From the NCBI RefSeq assembly GCF_038008325.1, contig NZ_JBBOYW010000001.1, positions 1,230,001 to 1,294,000 of the forward strand: a stretch of DNA of 64,000 nt. Reading direction: 5' to 3'. Source of the DNA: Lysinibacillus sp. FSL K6-0232. Lineage in GTDB: Bacteria > Bacillota > Bacilli > Bacillales_A > Planococcaceae. The translations under genes were made by a program, and so were the position numbers. Positions 35,564 through 43,953 of the stretch are shown one piece after another. Each line of letters begins with the position of its first letter. The first letter of the stretch is position 1. The notes beneath the pieces are model-generated. The model was not told the origin of the DNA. It worked only from the letters and a program-made list of their open reading frames with translations, and ran no database searches.

Positions 35564-37012
35564 ATGACAAATAAATTATTTAACAGCTTAGAAGAAGCCG
35601 AAGAGTTTTTAAAAGAGCAGTTTGGGGACGGCGAATCGTTTGACGTTGGCATCAAACACTTATTTGTCAAGGATTTGCCTGTTCTTTGTGCATATATTAG
35701 TGGGCTTGTGGATAGTGAAACGTTAACACAATTACTCTCTAGTATGCTGCCAGATGAGGATTATGAAATTGATGTAGAGGATGAAAAGACGTATTTTGAG
35801 TCCTATTTTAATTTTCATGGTCGCTCAGAGGAAACTGAACGCAAAGCATATTTATTAGCGATTTTAAGTGGACAAGTAACCTTTATTACAAAAAGTGGCT
35901 ATTGTTACGTTGCTGAGCTAAGGGACTATCCAGGGCGTTCCCCAGAGGAGCCTGATAATGAAAAGGTTATACGTGGTTCGAGGGATGGTTTTACAGAAGG
36001 CATTTCTCAAAATACAGCTTTAATACGTAGACGAATTCGCAATAGTAATTTACGATTCGAGCTACATAAAATATCCAAAATTGGTCAAACGGATGTTGCC
36101 ATCGCATATATGAAGGATATTGCTAATGAAGATATGCTTGAAAAATTACGACAGCGTCTTGAACAGATTCATCATGATGGTTTGACAATGGCGGATAAAT
36201 CACTAGAAGAATGGCTTTTTAAACAAAAGTTTCATCCCGTACCATTTGTGCGCTATACAGAGCGTCCTGATATTGCAGCGGCTCATTTACTTGAGGGGCA
36301 TATCGCGATTATAGTCGATACTTCGCCATCTGTTATTCTTGTCCCTGCAACAATTTTTCATTTATTACAGCATGCAGAGGAATATAGACAAGCACCCACT
36401 GTAGGAACGTTTGTACGTTTTATGCGCTACTTTGGCTCTATTATGGGACTGCTATTATTGCCGCTATGGTATATGTTTGTAACAAATGAATCATTGCTGC
36501 CTGATGCCCTCTCCTTTTTAGGAGCGGAGGAGAAATCACATGTTCCGTTATTATTGCAAATACTGATCGCCGATATAGGGATTGAATTTTTAAGGATGGC
36601 TGCCATTCATACACCATCACCATTATCAACAGCAATGGGCTTAGTTGCAGGGGTTATTATTGGGCAAATTGCTATTGATGTCGGCTTATTTTCAGCAGAG
36701 GTTGTGTTATATACCGCTGTTGCAGCGATTTTAATCTTTATTATTCCATCTTATGAGCTCAGTATTTCCATTAAAATTTTTAGACTGCTGCTCTTACTTA
36801 TGACAGGTATTTGGGGTGTCAATGGATTATTTATCGGGCTCTTTTTATTGTTTACGTATTTATGTTCATTGCGACCAATGCAGGCTCCCTATTTATGGCC
36901 GCTTGTGCCATTTTTCCCAAAAGCGATGTTACGTGTGCTCATTCGTTTCCCAATGACGGAGGACGCATTAAGACCTTATGTAGTCGCTTCCAAGCAGCGA
37001 AAAAGATCATAG
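35564..37012 (+). CDS. spoVAF: Spore membrane protein SpoVAF (GerA family)
   Basis: 482 residues. A large soluble N-terminal half (about 1-290) with the GerA-family segments RGSRDGFTEGISQNTALIRRRI and DTSPSVILVPATIFHLLQ, then about five membrane helices (300-460). SpoVAF acts with the germinant receptors and the SpoVA channel in the spore inner membrane. In B. subtilis it is the last gene of the spoVA operon; here it follows sigF by only 15 bp and the spoVAA-AE genes are absent at this place. It is therefore probably co-transcribed with sigF. Confidence 0.9.
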   Translation: MTNKLFNSLEEAEEFLKEQFGDGESFDVGIKHLFVKDLPVLCAYISGLVDSETLTQLLSSMLPDEDYEIDVEDEKTYFESYFNFHGRSEETERKAYLLAILSGQVTFITKSGYCYVAELRDYPGRSPEEPDNEKVIRGSRDGFTEGISQNTALIRRRIRNSNLRFELHKISKIGQTDVAIAYMKDIANEDMLEKLRQRLEQIHHDGLTMADKSLEEWLFKQKFHPVPFVRYTERPDIAAAHLLEGHIAIIVDTSPSVILVPATIFHLLQHAEEYRQAPTVGTFVRFMRYFGSIMGLLLLPLWYMFVTNESLLPDALSFLGAEEKSHVPLLLQILIADIGIEFLRMAAIHTPSPLSTAMGLVAGVIIGQIAIDVGLFSAEVVLYTAVAAILIFIIPSYELSISIKIFRLLLLLMTGIWGVNGLFIGLFLLFTYLCSLRPMQAPYLWPLVPFFPKAMLRVLIRFPMTEDALRPYVVASKQRKRS

Positions 37013-37157
37013 AAGCCGTTGCGCTCGTTTTTTTCATGTGATAAAGTTCACGTATAGTATTTTGTGATTTTTGCAAAAATTATTGTTATTCATATGAATC
37101 CATTGATTTCATTGTAAAAATAACAAAGTGGCACGACATGAAAAAGGAGAGATGCAT

Positions 37158-38477
37158 ATGCATTTATATGGAACACAAGCGATTTCTGAAGAGGGTCATT
37201 TAACAATTGGACAGGTAGATACACTAGAGCTTGCAAAAGAGTATGGTACACCATTATTTGTGTATGATACAGCACTTATTCGTAAACGTGCACGCAGCTT
37301 TATTGATACATTTAACAAGCTAGGCGTAAAAGCAGAGGTAGCTTATGCTTCAAAGGCATTTGCATGTGTAGCAGTATACCAATTAGCAGCAGAAGAAAAT
37401 TTATCATTGGATGTTGTATCAGGCGGGGAGCTATTTACAGCATTAAAGGCAGGCTTCCCAGTTGAACGCATTCATTTCCATGGTAATAATAAAAGCATTG
37501 CTGAACTAGAGCAAGCTTTTGATGCTAATATTGGTTGTATTGTTGTTGATAATTTCTATGAAATAGAGCTTTTAAAAGAAATTTCAGAGCGTCGTCAACA
37601 AAAAATGCGTATTTTACTACGTGTGACGCCGGGTGTTGAAGCACATACACATGATTTTATTACAACAGGTCAAGCAGATTCTAAGTTTGGCTTTGATTTA
37701 AACAATGGGCAAGCAGATGAGGCTTTCCAACAAACATTCAACCATGAATTTCTAGAGCTACTAGGCTTACATTGTCATATTGGCTCACAAATTTTTGACA
37801 CGGCTGGCTTTGCATTAGCGGGAGAAAAATTAATTGATAAAATTTCTGATTGGCATAAGGCTCACGAATTTACATGTACTGTGTTAAACTTAGGTGGGGG
37901 CTTTGGTATTCGTTATACTGAAGAAGATGCACCGCTTGAACCACAAGTATATGTTGAGGATATGATTACAGTTGTAAAAAATAAAGCAACGGTACTTGGA
38001 CTGACAATGCCAGAAATTTGGATTGAACCAGGTCGATCACTTGTTGGTGATGCAGGTACATCTCTTTACACAATCGGTTCACAGAAAACAGTGCCAGATG
38101 TACGAAAATATATTGCTGTTGATGGTGGTATGAGCGATAATATTCGCCCAGCACTATACGATGCGAAGTATGAGGCGGTTATTGCCAATAAAGCCAATGC
38201 ATCGAAAGACGAAATCTATACAATTGCTGGTAAGTTATGTGAATCTGGCGATAAATTAATTATTGATGCGAAGCTACAGGAGGCAGCATCAGGCGATGTT
38301 TTAGCGATTTTCTGTACAGGTGCATATGGCTACTCAATGGCTAGCAACTATAATCGTGTGCCACGACCTGCTATTGTCTTTGTAGAAGATGGACAGCATC
38401 AACTAGCAGTTCGCCGTGAAAGTTATGAAGATATTGTGCAAAACGATCTCCCGCTAACGTTAAAAAAGGGTGAGTAA
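37158..38477 (+). CDS. lysA: Diaminopimelate decarboxylase
   Basis: 439 residues, PLP-dependent, fold type III. PLP Lys in VAYASKAFACVA; HCHIGSQIFD, GGGFGIRY, EPGRSLVGDAG and the second-subunit Cys in GKLCESGDKL. Final step of lysine synthesis from meso-DAP. AAGGAG is about 9 nt from the ATG at 37158; the ATG at 37152 is too close. Position after spoVAF is as in B. subtilis. Confidence 0.96.
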   Translation: MHLYGTQAISEEGHLTIGQVDTLELAKEYGTPLFVYDTALIRKRARSFIDTFNKLGVKAEVAYASKAFACVAVYQLAAEENLSLDVVSGGELFTALKAGFPVERIHFHGNNKSIAELEQAFDANIGCIVVDNFYEIELLKEISERRQQKMRILLRVTPGVEAHTHDFITTGQADSKFGFDLNNGQADEAFQQTFNHEFLELLGLHCHIGSQIFDTAGFALAGEKLIDKISDWHKAHEFTCTVLNLGGGFGIRYTEEDAPLEPQVYVEDMITVVKNKATVLGLTMPEIWIEPGRSLVGDAGTSLYTIGSQKTVPDVRKYIAVDGGMSDNIRPALYDAKYEAVIANKANASKDEIYTIAGKLCESGDKLIIDAKLQEAASGDVLAIFCTGAYGYSMASNYNRVPRPAIVFVEDGQHQLAVRRESYEDIVQNDLPLTLKKGE

Positions 38478-38479
38478 AT

Positions 38480-38590
38480 TTGAGAAAGAATAAATGGGTA
38501 CTATTAGCGTCCATTTCAGTTTTTATTTTATTGTGGGGCGTTGTCTATTGGGTGTTGGCGTCTAAAGGTATTCTCGGACCTGGTTCGTAA
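38480..38590 (+). CDS. 36-residue single-span membrane protein
   Basis: TTG start 2 bp after lysA, with AAGGGTGA about 8 nt upstream. The product MRKNKWVLLASISVF... has a basic N-terminus, one 20-residue membrane helix and a short tail ending in GILGPGS. The ribosome binding site, charge layout and the composition like a real membrane peptide support a genuine small gene, probably translated with lysA. I know no family for it. Confidence 0.55.
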   Translation: MRKNKWVLLASISVFILLWGVVYWVLASKGILGPGS

Positions 38591-38676
38591 GACAGAAATT
38601 GGCTTGCGGTAAAAGTACAAATCGTGTAGGATAGTCAAAGATTATGTACAGCTAGAAAAAGAGGGAATAGACAAAT

Positions 38677-39048
38677 ATGTTAATTCGATATAAAAAAGCG
38701 TTAGAGAAAATAGCGATGGGGCTACTTTCGTTTATGCCTAACGAAAAAGACGTAAAAAAGCTTACAGAAACAATCCACTCTTATGAAAATGATGATCATT
38801 GGGTTTTATATTTATGGAAAAAGGATGAGGAATATATTGGCATTGTTGGGCTTGTCACAGATGAAGAGAACAATGCTACTATCCAACATGTATCCGTTGT
38901 CCCTTCTTATCGGGGCGAGGGCGTTGCGAAAGAAATGCTTCAGGAAGTGGCTGAGCTTGGCCGATATAAAAGCGTGCGTGCAACAGATGAAACACGTACA
39001 TTTGTGCAAAAGTGTATCAATTGTATAGATGAAAAAGCAGACGACTAA
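38677..39048 (+). CDS. ribT: GNAT acetyltransferase RibT
   Basis: 123 residues, nearly the length of B. subtilis RibT, with the same opening (MLIRYKKALEKIAMGLLSFMPNEKDVKKL). The GNAT acetyl-CoA loop is seen at VSVVPSYRGEGVAKEML. In B. subtilis it is the last gene of the rib operon; here it stands apart from other rib genes, next to lysA and scpA. AGAGGGA upstream. It overlaps the convergent DUF309 gene by 4 bp. Acceptor substrate unknown. Confidence 0.9.
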   Translation: MLIRYKKALEKIAMGLLSFMPNEKDVKKLTETIHSYENDDHWVLYLWKKDEEYIGIVGLVTDEENNATIQHVSVVPSYRGEGVAKEMLQEVAELGRYKSVRATDETRTFVQKCINCIDEKADD

Positions 39049-39063
39049 GTGCGTCTGCTTTTT
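39032..39063. terminator. Bidirectional terminator across the ribT and DUF309 stop codons
   Basis: AAAAAGCAGACG and CGTCTGCTTTTT pair perfectly over 12 bp with an 8-nt loop that contains both overlapping stop codons. Confidence 0.9.
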
Positions 39064-39551
39064 CTTTGTTTGCTTTCTTGTCGCTCTGCAAGAATATGTG
39101 AACGATCTCGTAGCATATGTTTATGAAGAAGATAGTTTGAGTTTGTTGAGGGCAACTGTTGTATACGTGCAATCGCTAATTGTTGTAAGCTAGGTGACAG
39201 CGGTAGCTGGAATGCTTGAAAGGATTGCCCCATCGTAATAGCGGAAATCGTCTTAGCTACCTGTGTGATGAGCTGCTGATAGTCAACTTCATGGAAAAAA
39301 ATATGCCCTTTATTATGCTGAAAATTCACGAGTGCCTTTGTTAAAATTCGTTTTGCCCCAGTATGATTTCCACGTCGCCAATGATAGAAGCCTGTTGCAA
39401 GCTGGACATAGCCGACAAGAGGATGCATTTTATCACCGGGAGCAATTTCCTTCCAGTATTCCTCTAGCACCTCATGGCACTCAAAAAAATCGTGATTGCC
39501 ATTGAAATAGGCACAGTAATCAATAAATAAAGTATGATGCTGTGGATGCAT
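39045..39551 (-). CDS. DUF309 family protein (YpuF-like)
   Basis: 168 residues, all-helical, with the DUF309 signature FFECHEVLEEYWKE and LVGYVQLATGFYHWRRGN. It corresponds in place to ypuF beside scpA in B. subtilis. The C-terminus is basic (ERQESKQRKSRRT). It diverges from scpA. Function unknown; some members are thought to bind nucleotides or metals, but I can see no clear evidence here. Confidence 0.87.
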   Translation of the reverse strand: MHPQHHTLFIDYCAYFNGNHDFFECHEVLEEYWKEIAPGDKMHPLVGYVQLATGFYHWRRGNHTGAKRILTKALVNFQHNKGHIFFHEVDYQQLITQVAKTISAITMGQSFQAFQLPLSPSLQQLAIARIQQLPSTNSNYLLHKHMLRDRSHILAERQESKQRKSRRT

Positions 39552-39606
39552 TTTAAACTCCTTTCCACTATACTAAAAGAACAGAAAATCTCAGGGTGGT
39601 AAAATC

Positions 39607-40386
39607 ATGTCTTATGAAGTAAAATTAGATGCCTTTTCAGGGCCTCTTGATTTATTATTGCATTTAATTCACAGATTGGAAATTGATATCTATGATATTC
39701 CAATGGCTGAAATTACACAACAATATATTGACCATATACATGCTATGCAAGTTTTGGAATTAAATGAAGCAAGTGAATATTTAGTAATGGCAGCAACTTT
39801 ATTGGCCATTAAAAGCCGTATGCTATTGCCGATTCATGAGGGCGAAATGGAGGATGCCGAGTTAGAAGTTGACGAGCCGGACCCGCGTGAGGAACTTGTC
39901 CAACGATTAATTGAATATAAAAAATATAAGGAAGCAGCCCATCAATTACAGGAGCTTGAAACAGATAGAGCGCAAGTATTTACAAGGCCACCAGCTGATT
40001 TAACAGGCTTAGCCTCAGATGAACAAATGGCTTTGTTTGATTTAAACGTGAATATTTATGATATGCTTGGTGCATTTCAAAAATTAATGCGCCGAAAAAA
40101 ATTAAAGAAGCCGCTGAAAACAACCGTAGCGAGGCAGGAACGTTCTGTCAAAGATCAAATGCGTTCCGTTGTCGATTCTTTACGGTTAACAGGTGGACGT
40201 GCATCATTTTTCGAGCTTTTTCCCTATGAAGATAAACCAACACTTATTCTGACGTTTGTATCACTTCTTGAACTAATGAAACGTCAGGTCGTCATCGTAG
40301 AGCAAGCTGGTAACTTTGAAGATTTAACAGTTACCTTACAGAAGGAGGAATGGGAAGATGACGAAAACATTGATGTTACAGAGTAA
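39607..40386 (+). CDS. scpA: Segregation and condensation protein ScpA
   Basis: 259 residues, kleisin of the SMC condensin. N-terminal FSGPLDLLLHLIHRLEIDIYDIPMAEITQQY is the SMC-neck-binding helix; the C-terminal winged helix (about 185-250) would bind the SMC head. AGGGTGG upstream. Overlaps scpB by 29 bp, which ensures balanced production. Confidence 0.96.
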   Translation: MSYEVKLDAFSGPLDLLLHLIHRLEIDIYDIPMAEITQQYIDHIHAMQVLELNEASEYLVMAATLLAIKSRMLLPIHEGEMEDAELEVDEPDPREELVQRLIEYKKYKEAAHQLQELETDRAQVFTRPPADLTGLASDEQMALFDLNVNIYDMLGAFQKLMRRKKLKKPLKTTVARQERSVKDQMRSVVDSLRLTGGRASFFELFPYEDKPTLILTFVSLLELMKRQVVIVEQAGNFEDLTVTLQKEEWEDDENIDVTE

Positions 40387-40951
40387 AATTGAAGCTTTAT
40401 TATTTGTTGTTGGCGATGATGGCTTAACAATTAAACAATTATCACAGCTTTTAGGAGAACAAGAGGAAGCTATTACACAGGCAGTAGCTGCATTAAAAAA
40501 AGCATACGAAGAGGATTTAACAAGAGGCATTACAGTAAAAGAAATAGCAGGGGTATATCAGCTTATTACAAAATTAGAGTTTGCGGATACAATTCAACGG
40601 TTAGTAGAAAATCCAACTGCCCAATCATTATCCCAAGCCTCACTTGAGGTATTGGCAATCGTTGCCTATAAACAGCCCATTACCCGTGTGGCAATTGAAG
40701 ATTTACGCGGTGTCAAATGTGAGCGACCAATTCAAACATTAGTGTCACGAGGTCTTATTAAAGAGGTTGGGCGTTCAGAGGGAACTGGACGTGCTATTCT
40801 GTATGGTACAACAAAAGAGTTTTTACATTACTTTGGTTTAAATAGCTTAGAGGAAATGCCGCCTTTACCTGAGGAGGAATTTGCTGACGCAGAGCAAGAA
40901 ACAGATTTATTTATGACGAAATTCCAAGAAACATTTAGCGATGCAAAATAA
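40358..40951 (+). CDS. scpB: Segregation and condensation protein ScpB
   Basis: 197 residues with two winged-helix domains (about 5-80 and 90-165; KIEALLFVVGDDGLTIKQL and LEVLAIVAYKQPITRVAIEDLRG). An acidic C-terminal tail follows. Forms the Smc-ScpAB complex. AAGGAGG lies inside the scpA coding end at the correct spacing from the ATG at 40358. Confidence 0.96.
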   Translation: MTKTLMLQSKIEALLFVVGDDGLTIKQLSQLLGEQEEAITQAVAALKKAYEEDLTRGITVKEIAGVYQLITKLEFADTIQRLVENPTAQSLSQASLEVLAIVAYKQPITRVAIEDLRGVKCERPIQTLVSRGLIKEVGRSEGTGRAILYGTTKEFLHYFGLNSLEEMPPLPEEEFADAEQETDLFMTKFQETFSDAK

Positions 40952-40993
40952 TTGGCATCATCTATCTAATCTTAGTAAATAAGGAGTGGCTCG

Positions 40994-42064
40994 TTGCTTC
41001 GGTTTGTTCGTTTAATGATTATTATGACCCTTGTGTTAATGGTAATACTGCCGCAAACTAGCTTGGCAAGAGGAGGAAGCGGCTATGCTGTGTTAGATGG
41101 AGATACAGGGCGTGTCTTGCTAGCATCCAATAGCGATGCACGGCTGCCTATTGCAAGCTTAACCAAAATCTGGACAGCACTTGTCGTCATTGAAAATAGC
41201 AATCTACAGGATGAGGTTGTAATATCGCCAAAGGCTGCTATGGCTGAAGGAAGCTCTATCTATTTACAGGCTGGTGAAACAGTCACAGTGGAAACACTGT
41301 TATATGGTTTAATGCTGCGCTCAGGCAATGATGCTGCAACTGCTTTGGCAGAGCATGTAGGAGGCTCTGTGGAGGGCTTTGTAAAATTAATGAATGAAAG
41401 AGCAGTGATTGCAGGGCTAACGAATACCGTTTTTATGAATCCTTCTGGTTTACACCATGATGAGCATTTATCCTCAGCAAGAGATACCGCAGAGATGTTA
41501 AGAATTGCTTTGCAAAATAAAACCTTTGAAAAAATAGCCTCGACAGTGCTTTATCGTGCAGATACGGTCAATGGTATGCTGTGGGAAAATAAACATCGCT
41601 TATTAAGAGAAGGCTCAGGAGCAGTTGCAGAGAAGGAAGATGAAGCGGAGCAGCCCGTCAGCTCTTTAAAGTCGGCTACAGGTATGGCCTTTGCTGGCAA
41701 AACAGGCTTTACAAAGGTTGCAGGACGCACGCTCGCAACAGCCTTTCAAAAGGACGGTCAAATATGTATTGTCGTAACATTAAATGAATCAGATGATTGG
41801 AATGTCCATCGGGGACTAGCCAATAAAGTTTGGCAAGATTATAGCCTTGAAACAGTTGTCAAAAAGGGCAAATATAACGTTAATAAAAAAGTAGCAATTC
41901 GTTTAGAGCAGCCAATTCGTTTACAATTAAATAAAGAAGAAAAAGAAAAGGTACGGCAAGTTTTACATGTGTCAAGAAAGCGCCAAGAAGCCGTATTATC
42001 TATCTTCTTAGGAGAAGAGCGCATTTATGCAATACCAGTAAAGGTTGAATCAGCGGATCGTTAA
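40994..42064 (+). CDS. D-alanyl-D-alanine carboxypeptidase (DacB/DacF type)
   Basis: 356 residues with a signal peptide (about 1-26, ending in SLA). Penicillin-binding motifs SLTK (Ser55, Lys58), SGN (110-112) and KTG (236-238). It trims the stem peptide in spore cortex or wall peptidoglycan. Position between scpB and rluB matches B. subtilis dacB (PBP5*), but spmA and spmB, which follow dacB there, are missing. TTG start at 40994 with AAGGAG at 7 nt. Could also be DacF by function. Confidence 0.9.
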   Translation: MLRFVRLMIIMTLVLMVILPQTSLARGGSGYAVLDGDTGRVLLASNSDARLPIASLTKIWTALVVIENSNLQDEVVISPKAAMAEGSSIYLQAGETVTVETLLYGLMLRSGNDAATALAEHVGGSVEGFVKLMNERAVIAGLTNTVFMNPSGLHHDEHLSSARDTAEMLRIALQNKTFEKIASTVLYRADTVNGMLWENKHRLLREGSGAVAEKEDEAEQPVSSLKSATGMAFAGKTGFTKVAGRTLATAFQKDGQICIVVTLNESDDWNVHRGLANKVWQDYSLETVVKKGKYNVNKKVAIRLEQPIRLQLNKEEKEKVRQVLHVSRKRQEAVLSIFLGEERIYAIPVKVESADR

Positions 42065-42086
42065 AAACGGTACGCTGATTTTTTTA
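42048..42086 (+). terminator. Terminator of the carboxypeptidase gene
   Basis: AATCAGCG and CGCTGATT form an 8-bp stem followed by TTTTT; the left arm lies in the coding end. Confidence 0.8.
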
Positions 42087-42192
42087 TGTCTGCAATAGCT
42101 AACATGAAAACGATTCACTTGTTAGAAAAAGGCACATACTAAATGGGAAGTTATCGTGAATTTATGAATAAAAAAGTATTGCGAATACTCTA

Positions 42193-42222
42193 AAAAACAA
42201 ATATGAAATTTGTTTTTCTTTA
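42193..42222 (+). terminator. AT-rich hairpin in the dacB-rluB gap
   Basis: AAAAACAAAT pairs over 10 bp with ATTTGTTTTT, 5-nt loop, then CTTTAAT. Possible terminator or leader structure. The rest of the 274-bp gap (42065-42338) holds no gene, only the approach to rluB. Confidence 0.4.
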
Positions 42223-42338
42223 ATAATGCCCGAAAGTATGACATAATTTTCACAGATTAGCGGGAATCATATTCCGATTCATTTGAACGAGATGAACTAT
42301 TAATAGGATGAATGTGAAAGAAAACTAGAGGTGAAAAA

Positions 42339-43070
42339 ATGGAAAGATTACAAAAGGTTATTGCCTATGCAGGTGTTGCTTCAAGGCGAAAAGCAGAGCA
42401 ATTAATTGTAGAGGGGAAGGTAAAGGTTAACGGTGTAGTAGTGCGTGAGCTAGGCACAAAGGTATCGAATTCGGACACAATTGAAGTGGAAGGCGTAAAG
42501 CTTGAAAAAGAGGATAAGGTTTATTACTTACTATATAAACCGCGCGGAACAATTTCAGCGGTAACAGATGATAAGGGACGCAAAACTGTCACAGATTTAT
42601 TCCGCCATATTCCGCAACGTATTTTCCCAGTTGGTCGTCTTGACTACGATACATCGGGCTTATTGCTATTGACGAATGATGGTGAATTTTCTTATATGCT
42701 GACACATCCAAAGTTTAAAATTGATAAAACATATATTGCGCGTGTGAAAGGTGTGCCAACGATTGAAGGGCTAAAAAAGCTTCAACGAGGCATTAAATTA
42801 GAGGATGGCAAGACAGCGCCAGCCAAAGTGAGTATGACATCTTTTGATGAAAAAGCTGGCAAGGCTATTTGTGAAATTACCATTCATGAAGGACGAAATC
42901 GACAAGTTCGTCGTATGTTTGAGGCAATTGGTACGCCTGTTGTCAAGTTAAAACGTGAGCGTTTTGCATTTTTAGATTTATACGGTCTTGCACCAGGTGA
43001 ATATCGAGAGCTAACAAAGCATGAGGTGAAACAACTGCGCGTATTAGCTGAAACAGGAAAGCTTGATTAA
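42339..43070 (+). CDS. rluB: 23S rRNA pseudouridine synthase RluB
   Basis: 243 residues. S4 domain (about 1-60) and RsuA-type synthase domain with the catalytic motif GRLDYDTSGLLLLTNDG (Asp about 103) and GRNRQVRRM. Modifies helix 89/90 region of 23S rRNA by family knowledge. AGAGGTG precedes the ATG. It precedes resA, as in B. subtilis (rluB/ypuL-resABCDE). Confidence 0.93.
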   Translation: MERLQKVIAYAGVASRRKAEQLIVEGKVKVNGVVVRELGTKVSNSDTIEVEGVKLEKEDKVYYLLYKPRGTISAVTDDKGRKTVTDLFRHIPQRIFPVGRLDYDTSGLLLLTNDGEFSYMLTHPKFKIDKTYIARVKGVPTIEGLKKLQRGIKLEDGKTAPAKVSMTSFDEKAGKAICEITIHEGRNRQVRRMFEAIGTPVVKLKRERFAFLDLYGLAPGEYRELTKHEVKQLRVLAETGKLD

Positions 43071-43106
43071 GCGAACATTGCCAATAGAATGTGAGGATAC
43101 TGTGAA

Positions 43107-43135
43107 GTTTTCACCTTCTTTGTGGTGAAAACGTT
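43107..43135 (+). terminator. Hairpin after rluB
   Basis: GTTTTCACC pairs with GGTGAAAAC over 9 bp (8-nt loop). No long T run follows, so termination is uncertain. Confidence 0.45.
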
Positions 43136-43178
43136 CATAAATCATTCATAAATAATCGCTAAGTGTTTTTATAGCATT

Positions 43179-43188
43179 TTGCTATAAT
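43179..43188 (+). promoter_or_regulatory. Extended -10 promoter upstream of resA
   Basis: TTGCTATAAT, an extended -10 with TATAAT at 43183-43188, lies about 220 bp before resA and about 34 bp before the inverted-repeat element at 43222. A good -35 is not seen. Confidence 0.45.
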
Positions 43189-43221
43189 TAAGTGGGAATA
43201 GTACATTTACATTACATCCTA

Positions 43222-43295
43222 TTTTATCTTGGTTCAGCAATTTTTTTGTATCTCTGTTCAGAGGGTGTCTAAACGCCCATTGAACCAAGATAAAA
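43222..43295. repeat. 74-bp element with perfect 15-bp terminal inverted repeats
   Basis: TTTTATCTTGGTTCA (43222-43236) and TGAACCAAGATAAAA (43281-43295) are perfect inverted copies. Inside, GGGTGT-ctaa-ACGCCC forms a small hairpin. The first arm with the following AGCAA and T-rich part recurs at 59497-59530. It looks like a short non-autonomous repeat or MITE; no target duplication is evident. It lies in the resA leader region. Confidence 0.6.
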
Positions 43296-43316
43296 GCCTT
43301 GGCGGATGTACCTGAC

Positions 43317-43377
43317 GCTAGCGCTTTAGCGTGTATAAAGACGTATATAAAATAAAAAAGTTCGATAACGTCTTTAT
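43317..43377 (+). promoter_or_regulatory. Inverted repeats in the resA leader
   Basis: CGCTA/TAGCG (43317-43332) and ATAAAGACGT (43335-43344) with ACGTCTTTAT (43368-43377), a 10-bp inverted repeat around 23 nt, end 30 bp before the resA start. It may be an mRNA leader hairpin or a regulator site; no known ResD or other site can be named. Confidence 0.4.
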
Positions 43378-43406
43378 TGAAAATAGGCAATAGGAGGTTT
43401 AGTAGC

Positions 43407-43940
43407 TTGGAAAAAAAGAAAAAACGCCTTGTACTACGCACGGTTATTTTAACAGTTTTAGCATTAGCTATTGGGTACACGGTTTATGGAACAGCAACAA
43501 AAGAAAAAGTAGAATTAGTGAAGGTTGGCTCTGAAGCGCCAGATTTCACATTAGTGGATTTAAACGGTGAGAAGCATAAATTGTCGGATTATAAAGGACA
43601 AGGAGTATTTTTAAACTTCTGGGGAACTTGGTGTAAGCCTTGTGAAAAAGAAATGCCTGCGATGGACAACCAATATCAAGTGTATAAAGATAACGGTGTT
43701 CAAACATTAGCAGTCAATATTGCACAAACAGATTTTGAAGTGCAAAACTTTGTAGATCGCCATAAATTATCATTCCCAGTCGTGATTGATAAAACAAAAA
43801 GTGTAATGACTGCATACAATGTTGGGCAATTACCTGCTACTGTATTAATTGATCCAGATGGTAAAGTTGCAAAAATTATTACAGGTGAAATGACAGAGGA
43901 GAATATTGCTTCGTTCATGGAATCAGTGAAACCAAAGTAA
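43407..43940 (+). CDS. resA: Thiol-disulfide oxidoreductase ResA
   Basis: 177 residues. Membrane anchor (about 9-28) and an outward thioredoxin domain with active site WCKPC (Cys76, Cys79). It reduces apocytochrome c before haem attachment by ResBC. TTG start at 43407 with AGGAGG at 9 nt. Followed by resB after 13 bp. Confidence 0.95.
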   Translation: MEKKKKRLVLRTVILTVLALAIGYTVYGTATKEKVELVKVGSEAPDFTLVDLNGEKHKLSDYKGQGVFLNFWGTWCKPCEKEMPAMDNQYQVYKDNGVQTLAVNIAQTDFEVQNFVDRHKLSFPVVIDKTKSVMTAYNVGQLPATVLIDPDGKVAKIITGEMTEENIASFMESVKPK

Positions 43941-43953
43941 GGAGTAAATGACA

